Assembly (NCBI RefSeq): GCF_000725125.1
Contig: NZ_JFCB01000038.1
Location: 1-55,674 of the forward strand
Length of the DNA: 55,674 nucleotides
DNA from: Streptomyces toyocaensis
Lineage (GTDB): Bacteria > Actinomycetota > Actinomycetes > Streptomycetales > Streptomycetaceae
Direction of reading: 5' to 3'
Positions 19,497 through 29,092 of the stretch are shown one piece after another. A program made the translations under genes and the position numbers. The notes beneath the pieces were generated by a model that saw only the letters and a list, made by a program, of their open reading frames with translations, had not been told where the DNA came from and made no database searches. Position 1 is the first letter of the stretch. Every line of letters begins with the position of its first letter.

Positions 19497-19505
19497 CTGT
19501 GAGAC

Positions 19506-19547
19506 CGGCCGGGGGCCGGGCACCCGCGGGTGCCCGGCCCCCGGCCG
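19506..19547. terminator. 42-nt perfect palindrome, bidirectional terminator
   Basis: Two 20-nt arms and the 2-nt centre form an unbroken GC palindrome between the convergent secA and Rv3235-family genes. It should act as a terminator from both sides. Confidence 0.85.
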
Positions 19548-19559
19548 TCGCACGCGTGC

Positions 19560-20219
19560 TCAGCGGGCGTCGGCGTGGTGCGGGCGGTTGCCGCCCAGCT
19601 CCACGGCGGTGCAGCGCCACCGCAGGTCGCGGCCCCGCTCCAGCCGGAAGGCCATGGCGCGCAGTCTGTCCCCGGCGCCGATGCGCGCGAACGCCTCGAT
19701 GGCGCCCTCGCGGGGCTCGAACCAGCCGATGTCGCGCACCACGGGGCGGGCGCCCCGGGTGCGCAGCGGCCCGCGCTCGGCGAGCCGGATCAGCTCGTCG
19801 TAGGCCTGGCCCGCGGTGTGCCGCAGCATCGCGTGCACGGGCCGCTGCCCGCTGAGGACGGCGAGGAGCAGCTCGGCGAAGCGGTCGGTGGGGCGCAGTG
19901 GGGGGACGACGGGACGACGGGCGGGCCGGTCGGCGGCGCGCGCCACGACGACCTGCGCGCGGCCGTGTGCGGACACCGGCCGCCGCCCCCGGGCCGCGCG
20001 GGCGGCGGGGCGGTTGTCGGCGGGCCGGGTGGAGCGGCCGGCGGCGGCCGGCCGGCGCCCTCCGGGGGACGGGGCGGTGCCGATGACGGCGGGGGTGCGG
20101 GGCGGGGTGGTTCCGGTGGAGGGCACGGGGGGCGGGGACTGGCCCGCGCCGGGAGCGTGAGCCGTCCTGTCCGCGGCGGCGGACGTGGGGGTGTGGTGCC
20201 TGGTCATGACCTTGTTCAT
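19560..20219 (-). CDS. Rv3235-family protein (DUF6459)
   Basis: A 219-residue protein with a long low-complexity, Pro/Ala/Arg-rich N-terminal half and a conserved C-terminal domain (about 125-219), containing ELLLAVLSGQRPVHAMLRHT, VVRDIGWFEPREGAIEAFARI and LERGRDLRWRCTAVELG elements (quoted here as AVLSGQRPVHAML and WRCTAVELG). This matches the small family typified by mycobacterial Rv3235, found next to secA in actinobacteria. Function is unknown; the position hints at a link to secretion or growth, but that is only genomic context. Start ATG 20219 chosen after a GGGG-rich leader. Confidence 0.82.
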   Translation of the reverse strand: MNKVMTRHHTPTSAAADRTAHAPGAGQSPPPVPSTGTTPPRTPAVIGTAPSPGGRRPAAAGRSTRPADNRPAARAARGRRPVSAHGRAQVVVARAADRPARRPVVPPLRPTDRFAELLLAVLSGQRPVHAMLRHTAGQAYDELIRLAERGPLRTRGARPVVRDIGWFEPREGAIEAFARIGAGDRLRAMAFRLERGRDLRWRCTAVELGGNRPHHADAR

Positions 20220-20535
20220 GGGGGACCCCGTTCGGCGGGCCCGGCGCCCGGCTCGGGGGAGCCGGGTGATACCGGGCGGTAACTTCCTGGTTGGGGATCT
20301 TGTACGGGGCGGTGCCGGACCGGGGCAAGGAGGGCGGTGACGGGCCGGGACGGCGGCGGGATTCACTTATCCGGGTGATCGGCGGGGCGCCGGCCCCGTG
20401 TCCCGGCGGGTTCACCGGGTGACGTCCGGGACCGGAGTGGACGTGTCCGGGGGTCCGGGCAGGAACCCGATGGGGGACCCGGGACGTATCCTGATGGCCC
20501 TGCGGAGCCCTCCGATCACACGAAAGCGGCCGATC
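20220..20535. promoter_or_regulatory. Divergent intergenic region
   Basis: A 316-bp gap between the divergent Rv3235-family and DUF6912 genes. A perfect 8-bp stem with a 4-nt loop (CCCGGCTC 20247-20254, GAGCCGGG 20259-20266) lies in the leader of the minus-strand gene. TATCCT at 20487-20492 could be a -10 element for the plus-strand gene, but has no clear -35. Nothing else was recognised. Confidence 0.4.
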
Positions 20536-21042
20536 ATGCGCGTCTACGTCCCCCTGACCCTCCCCGGGCTCGCCGAGGCGCACAGGACGGGTCAGCTGGG
20601 TGACGGGCCGTTCCTCGCCTACGCCGTGACGCCCGCGCTGCGGGAGTGGTACCTCTCCGACGACGTCGAGGAGCTGGAGTACGCCGCGCTGAGCCGCGCC
20701 GCGCTGGCCTCCCTGCGGCTGCTGGCCGCGGACGCCGGTGCGCCGCGGCGCCGGGTCGTGGTCGCCGTGGACGTGTCCGACGGCGCGGCCCGGCCCGACC
20801 CGGACCGGGCCCTCGACCCGGGCGCGCTCGGCGAGGTGCGGGTCGCCGGTTCCGTACGGCTGGCCAAGGCGGCCGCGGTGCACGTGGACGCGGCGGACGC
20901 GGAGGCGGACGTGGCGGCCGCGGCGGACGCGCTGCCCGCGGCGGACGGAGGCGACGACGACGCGCAGTTCGTGGTGGACGGGGCGGAGGACCACGAGCTG
21001 CTGTGGTACGCCACCCAGGAGATCCCCAACCTGGTGGGCTGA
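20536..21042 (+). CDS. DUF6912 family protein
   Basis: A 168-residue, acidic, soluble protein starting MRVYVPLTLPGLAEA, with conserved elements ALREWYLSDDVEELEY and a C-terminal DHELLWYATQEIPNLV. This matches the small actinobacterial family now called DUF6912; no function is known and no catalytic motif is visible. An Ala/Asp-rich low-complexity stretch lies around residues 115-140. Start ATG 20536 is chosen by the family start; the upstream in-frame ORF has no coding features. A HAD phosphatase gene follows 48 bp downstream on the same strand. Confidence 0.85.
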   Translation: MRVYVPLTLPGLAEAHRTGQLGDGPFLAYAVTPALREWYLSDDVEELEYAALSRAALASLRLLAADAGAPRRRVVVAVDVSDGAARPDPDRALDPGALGEVRVAGSVRLAKAAAVHVDAADAEADVAAAADALPAADGGDDDAQFVVDGAEDHELLWYATQEIPNLVG

Positions 21043-21090
21043 CCCGCGGCCCCTGCCGCATGCCGGTGCGGGCGGGTACCGTTTTCGGGC

Positions 21091-21762
21091 ATGGGGACGC
21101 ACAGGGACGCACACATCGTCTGGGACTGGAACGGCACGCTGTTCCACGACGTCGACGCGGTCATCGGGGCGACGAACGCGGCGTTCGCCGAGCTGGGCCT
21201 GGAGCCGCTCACGCTGGAGCGCTACCGGGAGCTGTACTGCGTGCCGGTGCCGAAGTTCTACGAACGGCTGATGGGGCGGCTGCCGAGCCAGGCCGAGTGG
21301 GAGCTGATGGACACCGTCTTCCACCGCCACTACACGGAGCACCGCGTGCGCTGCGGGCTCGCCGAGGGGGCGGTGGAGCTGCTGTCGGAATGGGCGACGG
21401 CCGGCCGTAGCCAGTCGATCCTCAGCATGTACGGGCACGAGGACCTGGTCCCGCTCGTGAGGGGCTTCGGGATCGAGCCGCACTTCCTGCGGGTCGACGG
21501 GCGGACCGGGCCGTCCGGGGGCAGCAAGGCGGAGCACATGGTGCGCCACCTCGGTGCGCTGACCGGGGTGGACCCGGCGCGCACGGTGGTGATCGGTGAC
21601 GCGGCCGACGACGCGCTGGCCGCCCGGCACGTGGGAGCGCGGGCCGTGCTGTACACGGGCGGGTCGCACGGGCGGTCCAGCCTGGAGGCGGTGGGGGTCC
21701 CGGTGGTGGACACGCTGCGGGAGGCCGTGGTGGAGGCGGAACGCCTGGCGGCGGCGGCCTGA
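21091..21762 (+). CDS. HAD-family hydrolase (phosphatase)
   Basis: A 223-residue HAD hydrolase with motif I VWDWNGTLFHD (Asp nucleophile D11 and acid D/N variant, about 10-19) and motif IV VVIGDAADDALAA (about 165-177). The cap between them, with NAAFAELGLEPLT and YRELYCVPVPKFYERL, is of the alpha-helical phosphoglycolate-phosphatase type. It probably dephosphorylates a small metabolite; the substrate is unknown. Motif I is DWNGT rather than DxDGT; Asn at that place is seen in some phosphatases, but the change should be noted when assigning activity. Confidence 0.85.
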   Translation: MGTHRDAHIVWDWNGTLFHDVDAVIGATNAAFAELGLEPLTLERYRELYCVPVPKFYERLMGRLPSQAEWELMDTVFHRHYTEHRVRCGLAEGAVELLSEWATAGRSQSILSMYGHEDLVPLVRGFGIEPHFLRVDGRTGPSGGSKAEHMVRHLGALTGVDPARTVVIGDAADDALAARHVGARAVLYTGGSHGRSSLEAVGVPVVDTLREAVVEAERLAAAA

Positions 21763-22415
21763 CGGCCGTCGGAGGCCGCAGCCGGCCGGGGGCGGGACGG
21801 GCCGGCCACACCGGGCACGCCTCCCGTGCCGGCCCCATGGGCCCTCCGGGCGCCCTCGCGGCAGCACCGCCGGCCTGCCGCCCACGTCGCGCACCGCGCC
21901 GACGCGTCGCGGCATGGGCGGTGTGCGCAGGCGTCCCGTGTGGCACGGGACCCCCTCGGGTCACATCCGGCGGGCGTCGTGGGGGACGCCGAGGGGAAGT
22001 GCACTGTGCAGAACGTCAAAGTTCGTGCCCCGGTTTTGTACACATACGGCTCATGACGGGGCACCTGTAGGGAGCGATAGCCTTGGTGGCGTGATCAGCG
22101 CGATAGCTCGCGGGGGCCTCTGTGTCCCTGCTGTGCGCCCGGCGTGCACGGACGACATCCGTGACCGGGTGGCAGTCGCTGGTCTTCGCGGGCGGCACGG
22201 GACGACGCGGCGCACCCCAGGGGGGCAGGCGTCACGGAGAGCAGAGTCACACCCGTCGGACGCACCGAATTCGGCCGAGAAGCCCCCGCTCCTCCCACCT
22301 TGCGGCATAGCGTCGGAACAGACCGGACACCCCGCGTCGTATCACCGCACCACAAGGCCGGAGACCGTACTTTCTTCTACGTCACGCAACGGCGCGCGAC
22401 AGGAGCCAGAGGACC
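21763..22415 (+). promoter_or_regulatory. 650-bp leader of the glutamate dehydrogenase gene
   Basis: No convincing gene lies in this stretch. GTGCCCCG (22025-22032) and CGGGGCAC (22057-22064) form a perfect 8-bp inverted repeat around an AT-richer 24-nt centre with TTTTGTACACATACGG, which could be an operator or part of the promoter. CGATAGC occurs twice at about 22074 and 22101. An open frame from GTG about 22092 runs past the gdh start, but it lacks family resemblance. Confidence 0.4.
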
Positions 22416-25400
22416 ATGCAGACCAAGCTGGACGAAGCCAAGGCCGAGCTGCTCGACAGGGCCGCCCGGGTAGCTGAGAACAGCCCGGCCGGGGGGAAAC
22501 TGCCGACTGGGACGACGGACAAGGGCATGCCCGACCGGGACACCGTGCTCGAGTTCCTCCAGCGCTACTACCTGCACACCGCCCCGGAGGACCTGACCGA
22601 CCGCGACCCGGTCGACGTCTTCGGAGCCGCCGTCTCGCACTTCCGGCTCGCCGAGAGCCGCCCCCAGGGCACCGCCAACGTCCGGGTCCACACCCCGACC
22701 GTCGAGGAGAACGGCTGGACGTGCAGCCACTCCGTCGTCGAGGTGGTCACCGACGACATGCCCTTCCTGGTCGACTCCGTCACCAACGAGCTGACCCGGC
22801 AGGGCCGCGGCATCCACGTCGTCATCCACCCCCAGTTCGTGGTCCGCCGGGACGTCACCGGCAAGCTGATCGAGGTGCTCTCCACCCCGGTCGGCGGCGA
22901 CCTCCCCCAGGACACGCGCGATCTCCCGCACGACGCGCACGTCGAGTCCTGGATCCACGTGGAGATCGACCGCGAGACCGACCGCGGCGACCTCAAGCAG
23001 ATCACCGCCGATCTGCTGCGGGTCCTGTCCGACGTCCGCGAGGCCGTCGAGGACTGGGGCAAGATGCGCCAGTCCGCGACCGCGCTGGCCGAGACGCTGC
23101 CCGACGAGCCCGTCCCCGCCGACCTGCCCGCGCCGCAGGTCGAGGAGGCCCGCGAGCTGCTGCGCTGGCTCGCCGACGACCACTTCACCTTCCTCGGCTA
23201 CCGGGAGTACGAGCTGCGCTCGGACGACTCGCTGGCCGCCGTCCCCGGCACCGGCCTCGGCATACTGCGCTCGGACCCGCACCACGCCGACGAGGAGGGC
23301 CACCCGGTCAGCCCGTCCTTCGAGCGGCTGCCCGCCGACGCCCGTGCCAAGGCGCGCGAGCACAAGTTGCTGGTGCTGACCAAGGCCAACAGCCGGGCCA
23401 CCGTGCACCGGCCGTCGTACCTGGACTACATCGGCGTCAAGAAGTTCGACGCGGACGGCAACGTCGTCGGTGAGCGGCGCTTCCTCGGACTGTTCTCGTC
23501 CGCCGCCTACACCGAGTCCGTGCGCCGGGTGCCGGTGATCCGGCGCAAGGTCGAGGAGGTCCTGGAGCGCGCCGGCTTCTCGCCGCACAGCCACGACGGG
23601 CGCGACCTGCTCCAGATCCTGGAGACCTACCCGCGCGACGAGCTGTTCCAGACCCCGGCCGAGGAACTCCAGGCCATCGTCACCTCGGTCCTCTACCTCC
23701 AGGAACGCCGCCGCCTGCGGCTCTACCTGCGCCAGGACGAGTACGGGCGCTACTACTCCGCCCTCGTCTACCTGCCGCGCGACCGTTACACGACCGGTGT
23801 GCGCCTGCGGATCATCGACATCCTCAAGGAGGAGCTCGGCGGCATCAGCGTCGACTTCACCGCCTGGAACACCGAGTCGGTGCTCTCCCGGCTGCACTTC
23901 GTGGTCCGCGTCCCGCAGGGCACCGAACTGCCGCAGCTGTCCGACGCCGACAAGGAGCGCATCGAGGCCCGGCTCGTCGAGGCCGCCCGCTCCTGGGCCG
24001 ACGGCTTCAGCGAGGCGCTGAACGCCGAGTTCGGCGAGGAGCGCGCCGCCGAACTGCTGCGCCGCTACGCGGGTGCCTTCCCCGAGGGCTACAAGGCCGA
24101 CCACCCCCCGCGCAGCGCCGTCGCCGACCTGGCCAGGGTCGAGCAGCTCGACGAGGAGCGGAACTTCGAACTCAGCCTGTACGAGCCGGTCGGCGCCGCA
24201 CCCGACGAGCGCCGCTTCAAGATCTACCGCAAGGGGGAGGCCGTCTCCCTGTCCGCGGTGTTGCCCGTGCTCCAGCGGCTCGGCGTCGAGGTGGTCGACG
24301 AGCGGCCGTACGAGCTGCGCTGCTCGGACCGCAGCGTGGCCTGGATCTACGACTTCGGCCTGCGCATGCCCCAGGCGGCGGGCGGCGGGGTGGACTACCT
24401 CGGTGACGACGCCCGCGAGCGCTTCCAGGAGGCCTTCGCGGCGACCTGGACCGGCCAGGCGGAGAACGACGGCTTCAACGCCCTCGTACTGAGCGCCGGG
24501 CTGACCTGGCGGCAGGCCATGGTGCTGCGGGCGTACGCGAAGTACCTGCGCCAGGCGGGTTCCACCTTCAGCCAGGACTACATGGAGGACACCCTCCGCC
24601 ACAACGTCCACACCACGCGGCTGCTCGTCTCCCTGTTCGAGGCGCGGATGTCGCCGGACCGGCAGCGCGCCGGGTACGAACTGGTGGACGCCCTGCTGGA
24701 GGAGGTCGACGCCGCCCTCGACCAGGTGGCCTCGCTGGACGAGGACCGCATCCTGCGCTCCTTCCTCACCGTCATCAAGGCGACGCTGCGCACCAACTTC
24801 TTCCAGGAGGCGAGCGGCGGCGTGCCGCACGACTACGTCTCCATGAAGTTCGACCCGCAGGCCATTCCGGACCTCCCCGCGCCGCGCCCGGCGTTCGAGA
24901 TCTGGGTGTACTCGCCGCGGGTCGAGGGCGTGCACCTGCGCTTCGGCAAGGTCGCGCGCGGCGGCCTGCGCTGGTCGGACCGCCGTGAGGACTTCCGTAC
25001 GGAGATCCTCGGCCTGGTCAAGGCGCAGATGGTGAAGAACACCGTCATCGTGCCGGTCGGCGCCAAGGGCGGCTTCGTCGCCAAGCAGCTGCCCGACCCG
25101 AACGCCGACCGCGACGCCTGGATGGCGGAGGGCGTCGCCAGCTACCGGACGTTCATCTCGGCGCTGCTCGACATCACCGACAACATGGTGGCCGGCGAGG
25201 TCGTGCCCCCGGTGGACGTCGTCCGGCACGACGAGGACGACACCTACCTCGTCGTCGCCGCGGACAAGGGCACCGCCAAGTTCTCGGACATCGCCAACGA
25301 GGTCGCCGAGTCCTACAACTTCTGGCTCGGTGACGCCTTCGCCTCCGGCGGCAGCGCGGGCTACGACCACAAGGGCATGGGCATCACCGCCCGGGGCGCC

Positions 25401-27368
25401 TGGGAGTCCGTCAAGCGGCACTTCCGGGAGCTGGGCGTGGACACCCAGACCCAGGACTTCACGGTCGTCGGCATCGGCGACATGTCCGGTGACGTGTTCG
25501 GCAACGGGATGCTGCTCAGTGAGCACATCCGGCTGGTCGCGGCCTTCGACCACCGGCACATCTTCATCGACCCGAACCCCGACGCGGCCCTCTCCTACGC
25601 CGAGCGCCGCCGCCTGTTCGAACTGCCGCGCAGCTCCTGGGCCGACTACAACACCGAGCTGCTCTCGGCCGGCGGCGGGATCTTCCCGCGCAGCGCCAAG
25701 TCCATCCCGCTCAACTCCCACATCCGCGAGGTCCTCGGCATCGAGCCCGGCGTCACCAAGATGACCCCGGCCGACCTGATGAAGGCGATCCTCACGTCGC
25801 CGGTGGACCTGCTGTGGAACGGCGGCATCGGCACGTACGTCAAGGCGTCCACGGAGTCCAACGCCGACGTCGGCGACAAGGGCAACGACGCCATCCGCGT
25901 CGACGGCAAGGACCTGCGCGTCGAGGTCGTCGGCGAGGGCGGCAACCTGGGCTTCACCCAGCTCGGCCGGATCGAGTTCGCGCTGCACGGCGGCCGGATC
26001 AACACCGACGCCATCGACAACAGCGCGGGCGTGGACACCTCCGACCACGAGGTGAACATCAAGATCCTGCTGAACGGTCTCGTCAAGGACGGCGACATGA
26101 CCGTCAAGCAGCGCAACAAGCTGCTCGCGGAGATGACCGACGAGGTCGGCGAGATGGTGCTGCGCAGCAACTACGCGCAGAACACGGCCATCGCCAACGC
26201 GCTGGCGCAGTCCAAGGACATGATGCACGCGCAGCAGCGCTTCCTGAAGCACCTGGTGCGCGAGGGCCACCTCGACCGGGCCCTGGAGTTCCTGCCCACC
26301 GACCGCCAGATCCGCGAACGGCTCGCCACCGGTCAGGGCCTGACCGGACCGGAGACGGCCGTCCTGCTCGCGTACACGAAGATCACGGTGGCCGATGAGC
26401 TGCTGCACACCTCGCTGCCCGACGATCCGTACCTGACGGTGCTGCTGCACGCCTACTTCCCGACGGCCCTGCGCGAGCAGTTCCTCGACCGTCTCGACGG
26501 CCACCCGCTGCGCCGCGAGATCACCACGACGGTGCTGGTCAACGACACGGTCAACACGGGCGGTACGACGTATCTGCACCGGATGCGCGAGGAGACCGGC
26601 GCGTCGCTTGAGGAGATCGTCCGGGCGCAGACCGTGGCCCGCGCGATCTTCCGCTCCTCGGTGGTGTGGGACGGCGTCGAGGCGCTCGACAACACGGTCG
26701 ACGCAGAGGTGCAGACCCGGATCCGGCTGCACTCGCGCCGGCTGGTGGAGCGCGGTACGCGCTGGCTGCTGAACAACCGGCCGCAGCCGCTGGAGCTGGC
26801 GGAGACGGTGGAGTTCTTCGCCGAGCGCGTCGAGCAGGTCTGGGCGCAGCTGCCGAAGCTGCTGCGCGGCGTGGACCTGGACTGGTACCAGAAGATCTAC
26901 GACGAGCTGACCGGCGCCGGCGTCCCCGACGAGCTCGCCACGCGGGTCGCCGGGTTCTCCTCCGCCTTCCCGACGCTCGACATCGTGTCGATCGCCGACC
27001 GGATGGGCAAGGAGCCCCTGGACGTCGCCGAGGTGTACTACGACCTCGGTGACCGGCTGCGCATCACCCAGCTGATGGACCGCATCATCGAGCTGCCGCG
27101 CGCCGACCGCTGGCAGTCCATGGCCCGCGCGGCGATCCGCGAGGACCTGTACGCGGCGCACGCGGCGGTCACCGCGGACGTGCTGGCGGTGGGCAACGGC
27201 TCCTCGACGCCGGAGCAGCGCTTCCAGGTCTGGGAGCAGAAGAACGCGGCCCTGCTCGGCCGGGCCCGCACCACCCTGGAGGAGATCCACGGCTCCGACG
27301 CGTTCGACCTCGCCAACCTGTCGGTGGCGATGCGGACGATGCGGACGCTGCTGCGGTCGCACTCGTAG
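22416..27368 (+). CDS. NAD-dependent glutamate dehydrogenase, large 180-kDa type
   Basis: A 1650-residue enzyme of the L-180 class first described in Streptomyces clavuligerus, which oxidises glutamate to 2-oxoglutarate and ammonia with NAD in the cytosol. The N-terminal ~750 residues carry ACT-like regulatory segments (DDMPFLVDSV at about 110). The catalytic core spans about 800-1220, with ARGGLRWSDR (about 845), KNTVIVPVGAKGGFVAKQ (about 873), NAD-binding VVGIGDMSGDVFGNGMLLS (about 1016) and VGEGGNLGFTQLGR (about 1172). A long helical C-terminal domain follows. The first ATG with AGGA upstream is 22416. It is monocistronic, with a terminator after the stop. Confidence 0.97.
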   Translation: MQTKLDEAKAELLDRAARVAENSPAGGKLPTGTTDKGMPDRDTVLEFLQRYYLHTAPEDLTDRDPVDVFGAAVSHFRLAESRPQGTANVRVHTPTVEENGWTCSHSVVEVVTDDMPFLVDSVTNELTRQGRGIHVVIHPQFVVRRDVTGKLIEVLSTPVGGDLPQDTRDLPHDAHVESWIHVEIDRETDRGDLKQITADLLRVLSDVREAVEDWGKMRQSATALAETLPDEPVPADLPAPQVEEARELLRWLADDHFTFLGYREYELRSDDSLAAVPGTGLGILRSDPHHADEEGHPVSPSFERLPADARAKAREHKLLVLTKANSRATVHRPSYLDYIGVKKFDADGNVVGERRFLGLFSSAAYTESVRRVPVIRRKVEEVLERAGFSPHSHDGRDLLQILETYPRDELFQTPAEELQAIVTSVLYLQERRRLRLYLRQDEYGRYYSALVYLPRDRYTTGVRLRIIDILKEELGGISVDFTAWNTESVLSRLHFVVRVPQGTELPQLSDADKERIEARLVEAARSWADGFSEALNAEFGEERAAELLRRYAGAFPEGYKADHPPRSAVADLARVEQLDEERNFELSLYEPVGAAPDERRFKIYRKGEAVSLSAVLPVLQRLGVEVVDERPYELRCSDRSVAWIYDFGLRMPQAAGGGVDYLGDDARERFQEAFAATWTGQAENDGFNALVLSAGLTWRQAMVLRAYAKYLRQAGSTFSQDYMEDTLRHNVHTTRLLVSLFEARMSPDRQRAGYELVDALLEEVDAALDQVASLDEDRILRSFLTVIKATLRTNFFQEASGGVPHDYVSMKFDPQAIPDLPAPRPAFEIWVYSPRVEGVHLRFGKVARGGLRWSDRREDFRTEILGLVKAQMVKNTVIVPVGAKGGFVAKQLPDPNADRDAWMAEGVASYRTFISALLDITDNMVAGEVVPPVDVVRHDEDDTYLVVAADKGTAKFSDIANEVAESYNFWLGDAFASGGSAGYDHKGMGITARGAWESVKRHFRELGVDTQTQDFTVVGIGDMSGDVFGNGMLLSEHIRLVAAFDHRHIFIDPNPDAALSYAERRRLFELPRSSWADYNTELLSAGGGIFPRSAKSIPLNSHIREVLGIEPGVTKMTPADLMKAILTSPVDLLWNGGIGTYVKASTESNADVGDKGNDAIRVDGKDLRVEVVGEGGNLGFTQLGRIEFALHGGRINTDAIDNSAGVDTSDHEVNIKILLNGLVKDGDMTVKQRNKLLAEMTDEVGEMVLRSNYAQNTAIANALAQSKDMMHAQQRFLKHLVREGHLDRALEFLPTDRQIRERLATGQGLTGPETAVLLAYTKITVADELLHTSLPDDPYLTVLLHAYFPTALREQFLDRLDGHPLRREITTTVLVNDTVNTGGTTYLHRMREETGASLEEIVRAQTVARAIFRSSVVWDGVEALDNTVDAEVQTRIRLHSRRLVERGTRWLLNNRPQPLELAETVEFFAERVEQVWAQLPKLLRGVDLDWYQKIYDELTGAGVPDELATRVAGFSSAFPTLDIVSIADRMGKEPLDVAEVYYDLGDRLRITQLMDRIIELPRADRWQSMARAAIREDLYAAHAAVTADVLAVGNGSSTPEQRFQVWEQKNAALLGRARTTLEEIHGSDAFDLANLSVAMRTMRTLLRSHS

Positions 27369-27380
27369 CGGACACACACC

Positions 27381-27420
27381 GAGGGGCGCCCCCGGACCGT
27401 CGGGTCCGGGGGCGCCCCTC
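27381..27420 (+). terminator. Strong terminator after glutamate dehydrogenase
   Basis: An 18-bp perfect stem (GAGGGGCGCCCCCGGACC and complement) with a GTCG loop starts 12 bp after the stop codon and is followed by GTGCGTGCTT. Confidence 0.9.
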
Positions 27421-27495
27421 GTGCGTGCTTGGTGCCTTAGGTGGGGATCGGCGGTGAACCGGTGAGGCCGGGCCGTCGCGGGCTATGGCTTTTGT

Positions 27496-29016
27496 GTGAC
27501 TGTCCGATTCTCGTCGTCCGTCGGCTCGGGAAGGACCGGGGCGCGCCGCGCCCCGGTCCACCCGGCGGCCGTGGGCCGGACCATAGCCCGGGTGGCGGCG
27601 GGACTCGTCCTGGTCCTGCTGGTCCTGGTGGCCGTGCGGCTCCCGTGGGTCGGCGACCTCGGCATCCACGCGGCGACCGTGCAGCGGTTGCGGTACAGCC
27701 CGTTCGACCCGGGCAACCCGCTGGTGGACGCGGACACGCCGAGTCCGTATCACTCGCCGTGGATGCTGGTGCTCGGCGGTGTCGCCCGAGTGACGGGGCT
27801 GGGCGTCTTCGTGGTGCTGCGCCTGGCCGCCGCGGCCGGGCTGGTGCTGCTGGTGACGGGCGTGTGGCGGTACGTACGGACACTGAGCGCGCGGCGGGCC
27901 GCTCCCGCGCTCGCCCTGCTGAGCCTGCTGCTCCTGTGGGGCACGACGCCGTTCCTGTGGAGCGGCTACCTCGGGCTCAACTCGCTCGCGCTGACGGTGG
28001 CGTATCCCAGCACGTTCACCCTCGGGCTCGCCTTCCACCTCTGGGCGTGGCTGACGGTGGCGACGCGCGGGGCGGCCGGGTGGGGGACGTGGCTCGGTCT
28101 GGGGGTGCTGTGGGCGGTGATCCTGCTCTGCCACCAGTTCTCGGGCGTCGTGGCCTCGGCCGGCGCCGTCGCCACGGTGGTCGGGGCGCGGCCCGGGCGG
28201 GCGGTGTGGCCGCGGGCGGCCGCCGCCCTGGCGGCCGGGGTGGTGGTGCTGTGGGCGTGGCCGTACTACGACTTCTTCGCGCTGTCCGGCGCGGGGGAGG
28301 CGCTGGAGCCGGTGCACCGGGTGCTGTACGCGCGTCCCCTCGCGCGGTACGGGCTGGTGCTGCTCGGGGTCGCCGCGCTGGTGCCGCGGTGGCTGCGCGA
28401 CCGCAGGGATCCGCTGGTGGTGTTCTTCGTGCTGGGGGCGCTGGTCGTCTCGGCGGGGTGGCTGACCGGCCACTACTCGTGGGGGCGTGCCCTGCCGGCC
28501 GCGGTCGTCCCGGCGCAGCTCGCGGCGGCGCTGGCGGCCGGCCGGGCGGGGCGCCGGTGGGCGCGGGCCGGCTGGGCGGTGCTGTTCACCGGGGCGCTCG
28601 TGCTCGGGGGGTGGGCCCAGGCGGGAACACTCGGGTACGTGGTGCCGCGCGGCGCCCTGCCGGAGGTGGTGGCGGACCGGTACCGGCCGCCGTGGACGGG
28701 GTATCACTGGATCACTCCGTGGGTGCGTTACGGCGACGTGGTCATGGCCGAGGGGCGGCCGGCGCGGCAGGTTCCGGCGTACGGGGGCTACACGGTCGCC
28801 CCTGGGTACCCCGACTTCTTCCTGCCGGACGAGGAGCGGCGGGTGGCGGCCACGCGGGCGTACTTCGCGGAGGGGGCGTCGGAGGCCGTGCGGCGGGGGG
28901 TGGAGCGGGAGTATCGGGTGCGGTGGGTGGTGGACCGGACCGGGGTTCTGGCGGGCACGGCGTTGCGGCCGGTGGCGCGGGGGCCGGAGGGGGAGGTGCT
29001 GTACGCGGTGCCGTGA
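27496..29016 (+). CDS. Polytopic membrane protein, GT-C-like
   Basis: A 506-residue protein with about ten hydrophobic helices, starting at GTG 27496. An early extracytoplasmic segment (HAATVQRLRYSPFDPG, then PSPYHSPWM) and later LWSGYLGLN, AYPSTFTLGLAFHLWAW, WPYYDFFAL and GHYSWGRALPA are shared with the product at 38467-40026 (WWSGYLNL, WPYFDVFAL, GHYTYGRILGL), so the two are paralogues. The layout is that of GT-C lipid-linked-sugar glycosyltransferases, but no family is certain. It lies at the edge of the glycopolymer locus, on the opposite strand to the TagGH operon and convergent with it. A role in wall polymer glycosylation is inferred from context. Confidence 0.85.
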   Translation: MTVRFSSSVGSGRTGARRAPVHPAAVGRTIARVAAGLVLVLLVLVAVRLPWVGDLGIHAATVQRLRYSPFDPGNPLVDADTPSPYHSPWMLVLGGVARVTGLGVFVVLRLAAAAGLVLLVTGVWRYVRTLSARRAAPALALLSLLLLWGTTPFLWSGYLGLNSLALTVAYPSTFTLGLAFHLWAWLTVATRGAAGWGTWLGLGVLWAVILLCHQFSGVVASAGAVATVVGARPGRAVWPRAAAALAAGVVVLWAWPYYDFFALSGAGEALEPVHRVLYARPLARYGLVLLGVAALVPRWLRDRRDPLVVFFVLGALVVSAGWLTGHYSWGRALPAAVVPAQLAAALAAGRAGRRWARAGWAVLFTGALVLGGWAQAGTLGYVVPRGALPEVVADRYRPPWTGYHWITPWVRYGDVVMAEGRPARQVPAYGGYTVAPGYPDFFLPDEERRVAATRAYFAEGASEAVRRGVEREYRVRWVVDRTGVLAGTALRPVARGPEGEVLYAVP

Positions 29017-29025
29017 GGGGGTGGT

Positions 29026-29057
29026 GCCGGTGGGGTGGGGGGCCGGTGGGGTGGGGG
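29026..29057. repeat. 16-bp tandem duplication
   Basis: GCCGGTGGGGTGGGGG occurs twice in tandem just after the membrane protein stop. It is simple G-rich sequence, probably from slippage. Confidence 0.6.
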
Positions 29058-29092
29058 CCGGGTTTTCTCGCCCCCGCCGCCCCTTCCCGTCC

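Noticed and set aside
22092..22478. A possible small gene in the glutamate dehydrogenase leader, starting VISAIARGGLCV.
   Set aside because: It overlaps the gdh start by about 60 bp, has no clear ribosome site and no family I recognise. Kept only as a note.
22377..27377. A 1666-codon minus-strand frame opposite glutamate dehydrogenase.
   Set aside because: It is antisense to a clearly real enzyme and is a third-position GC artefact.
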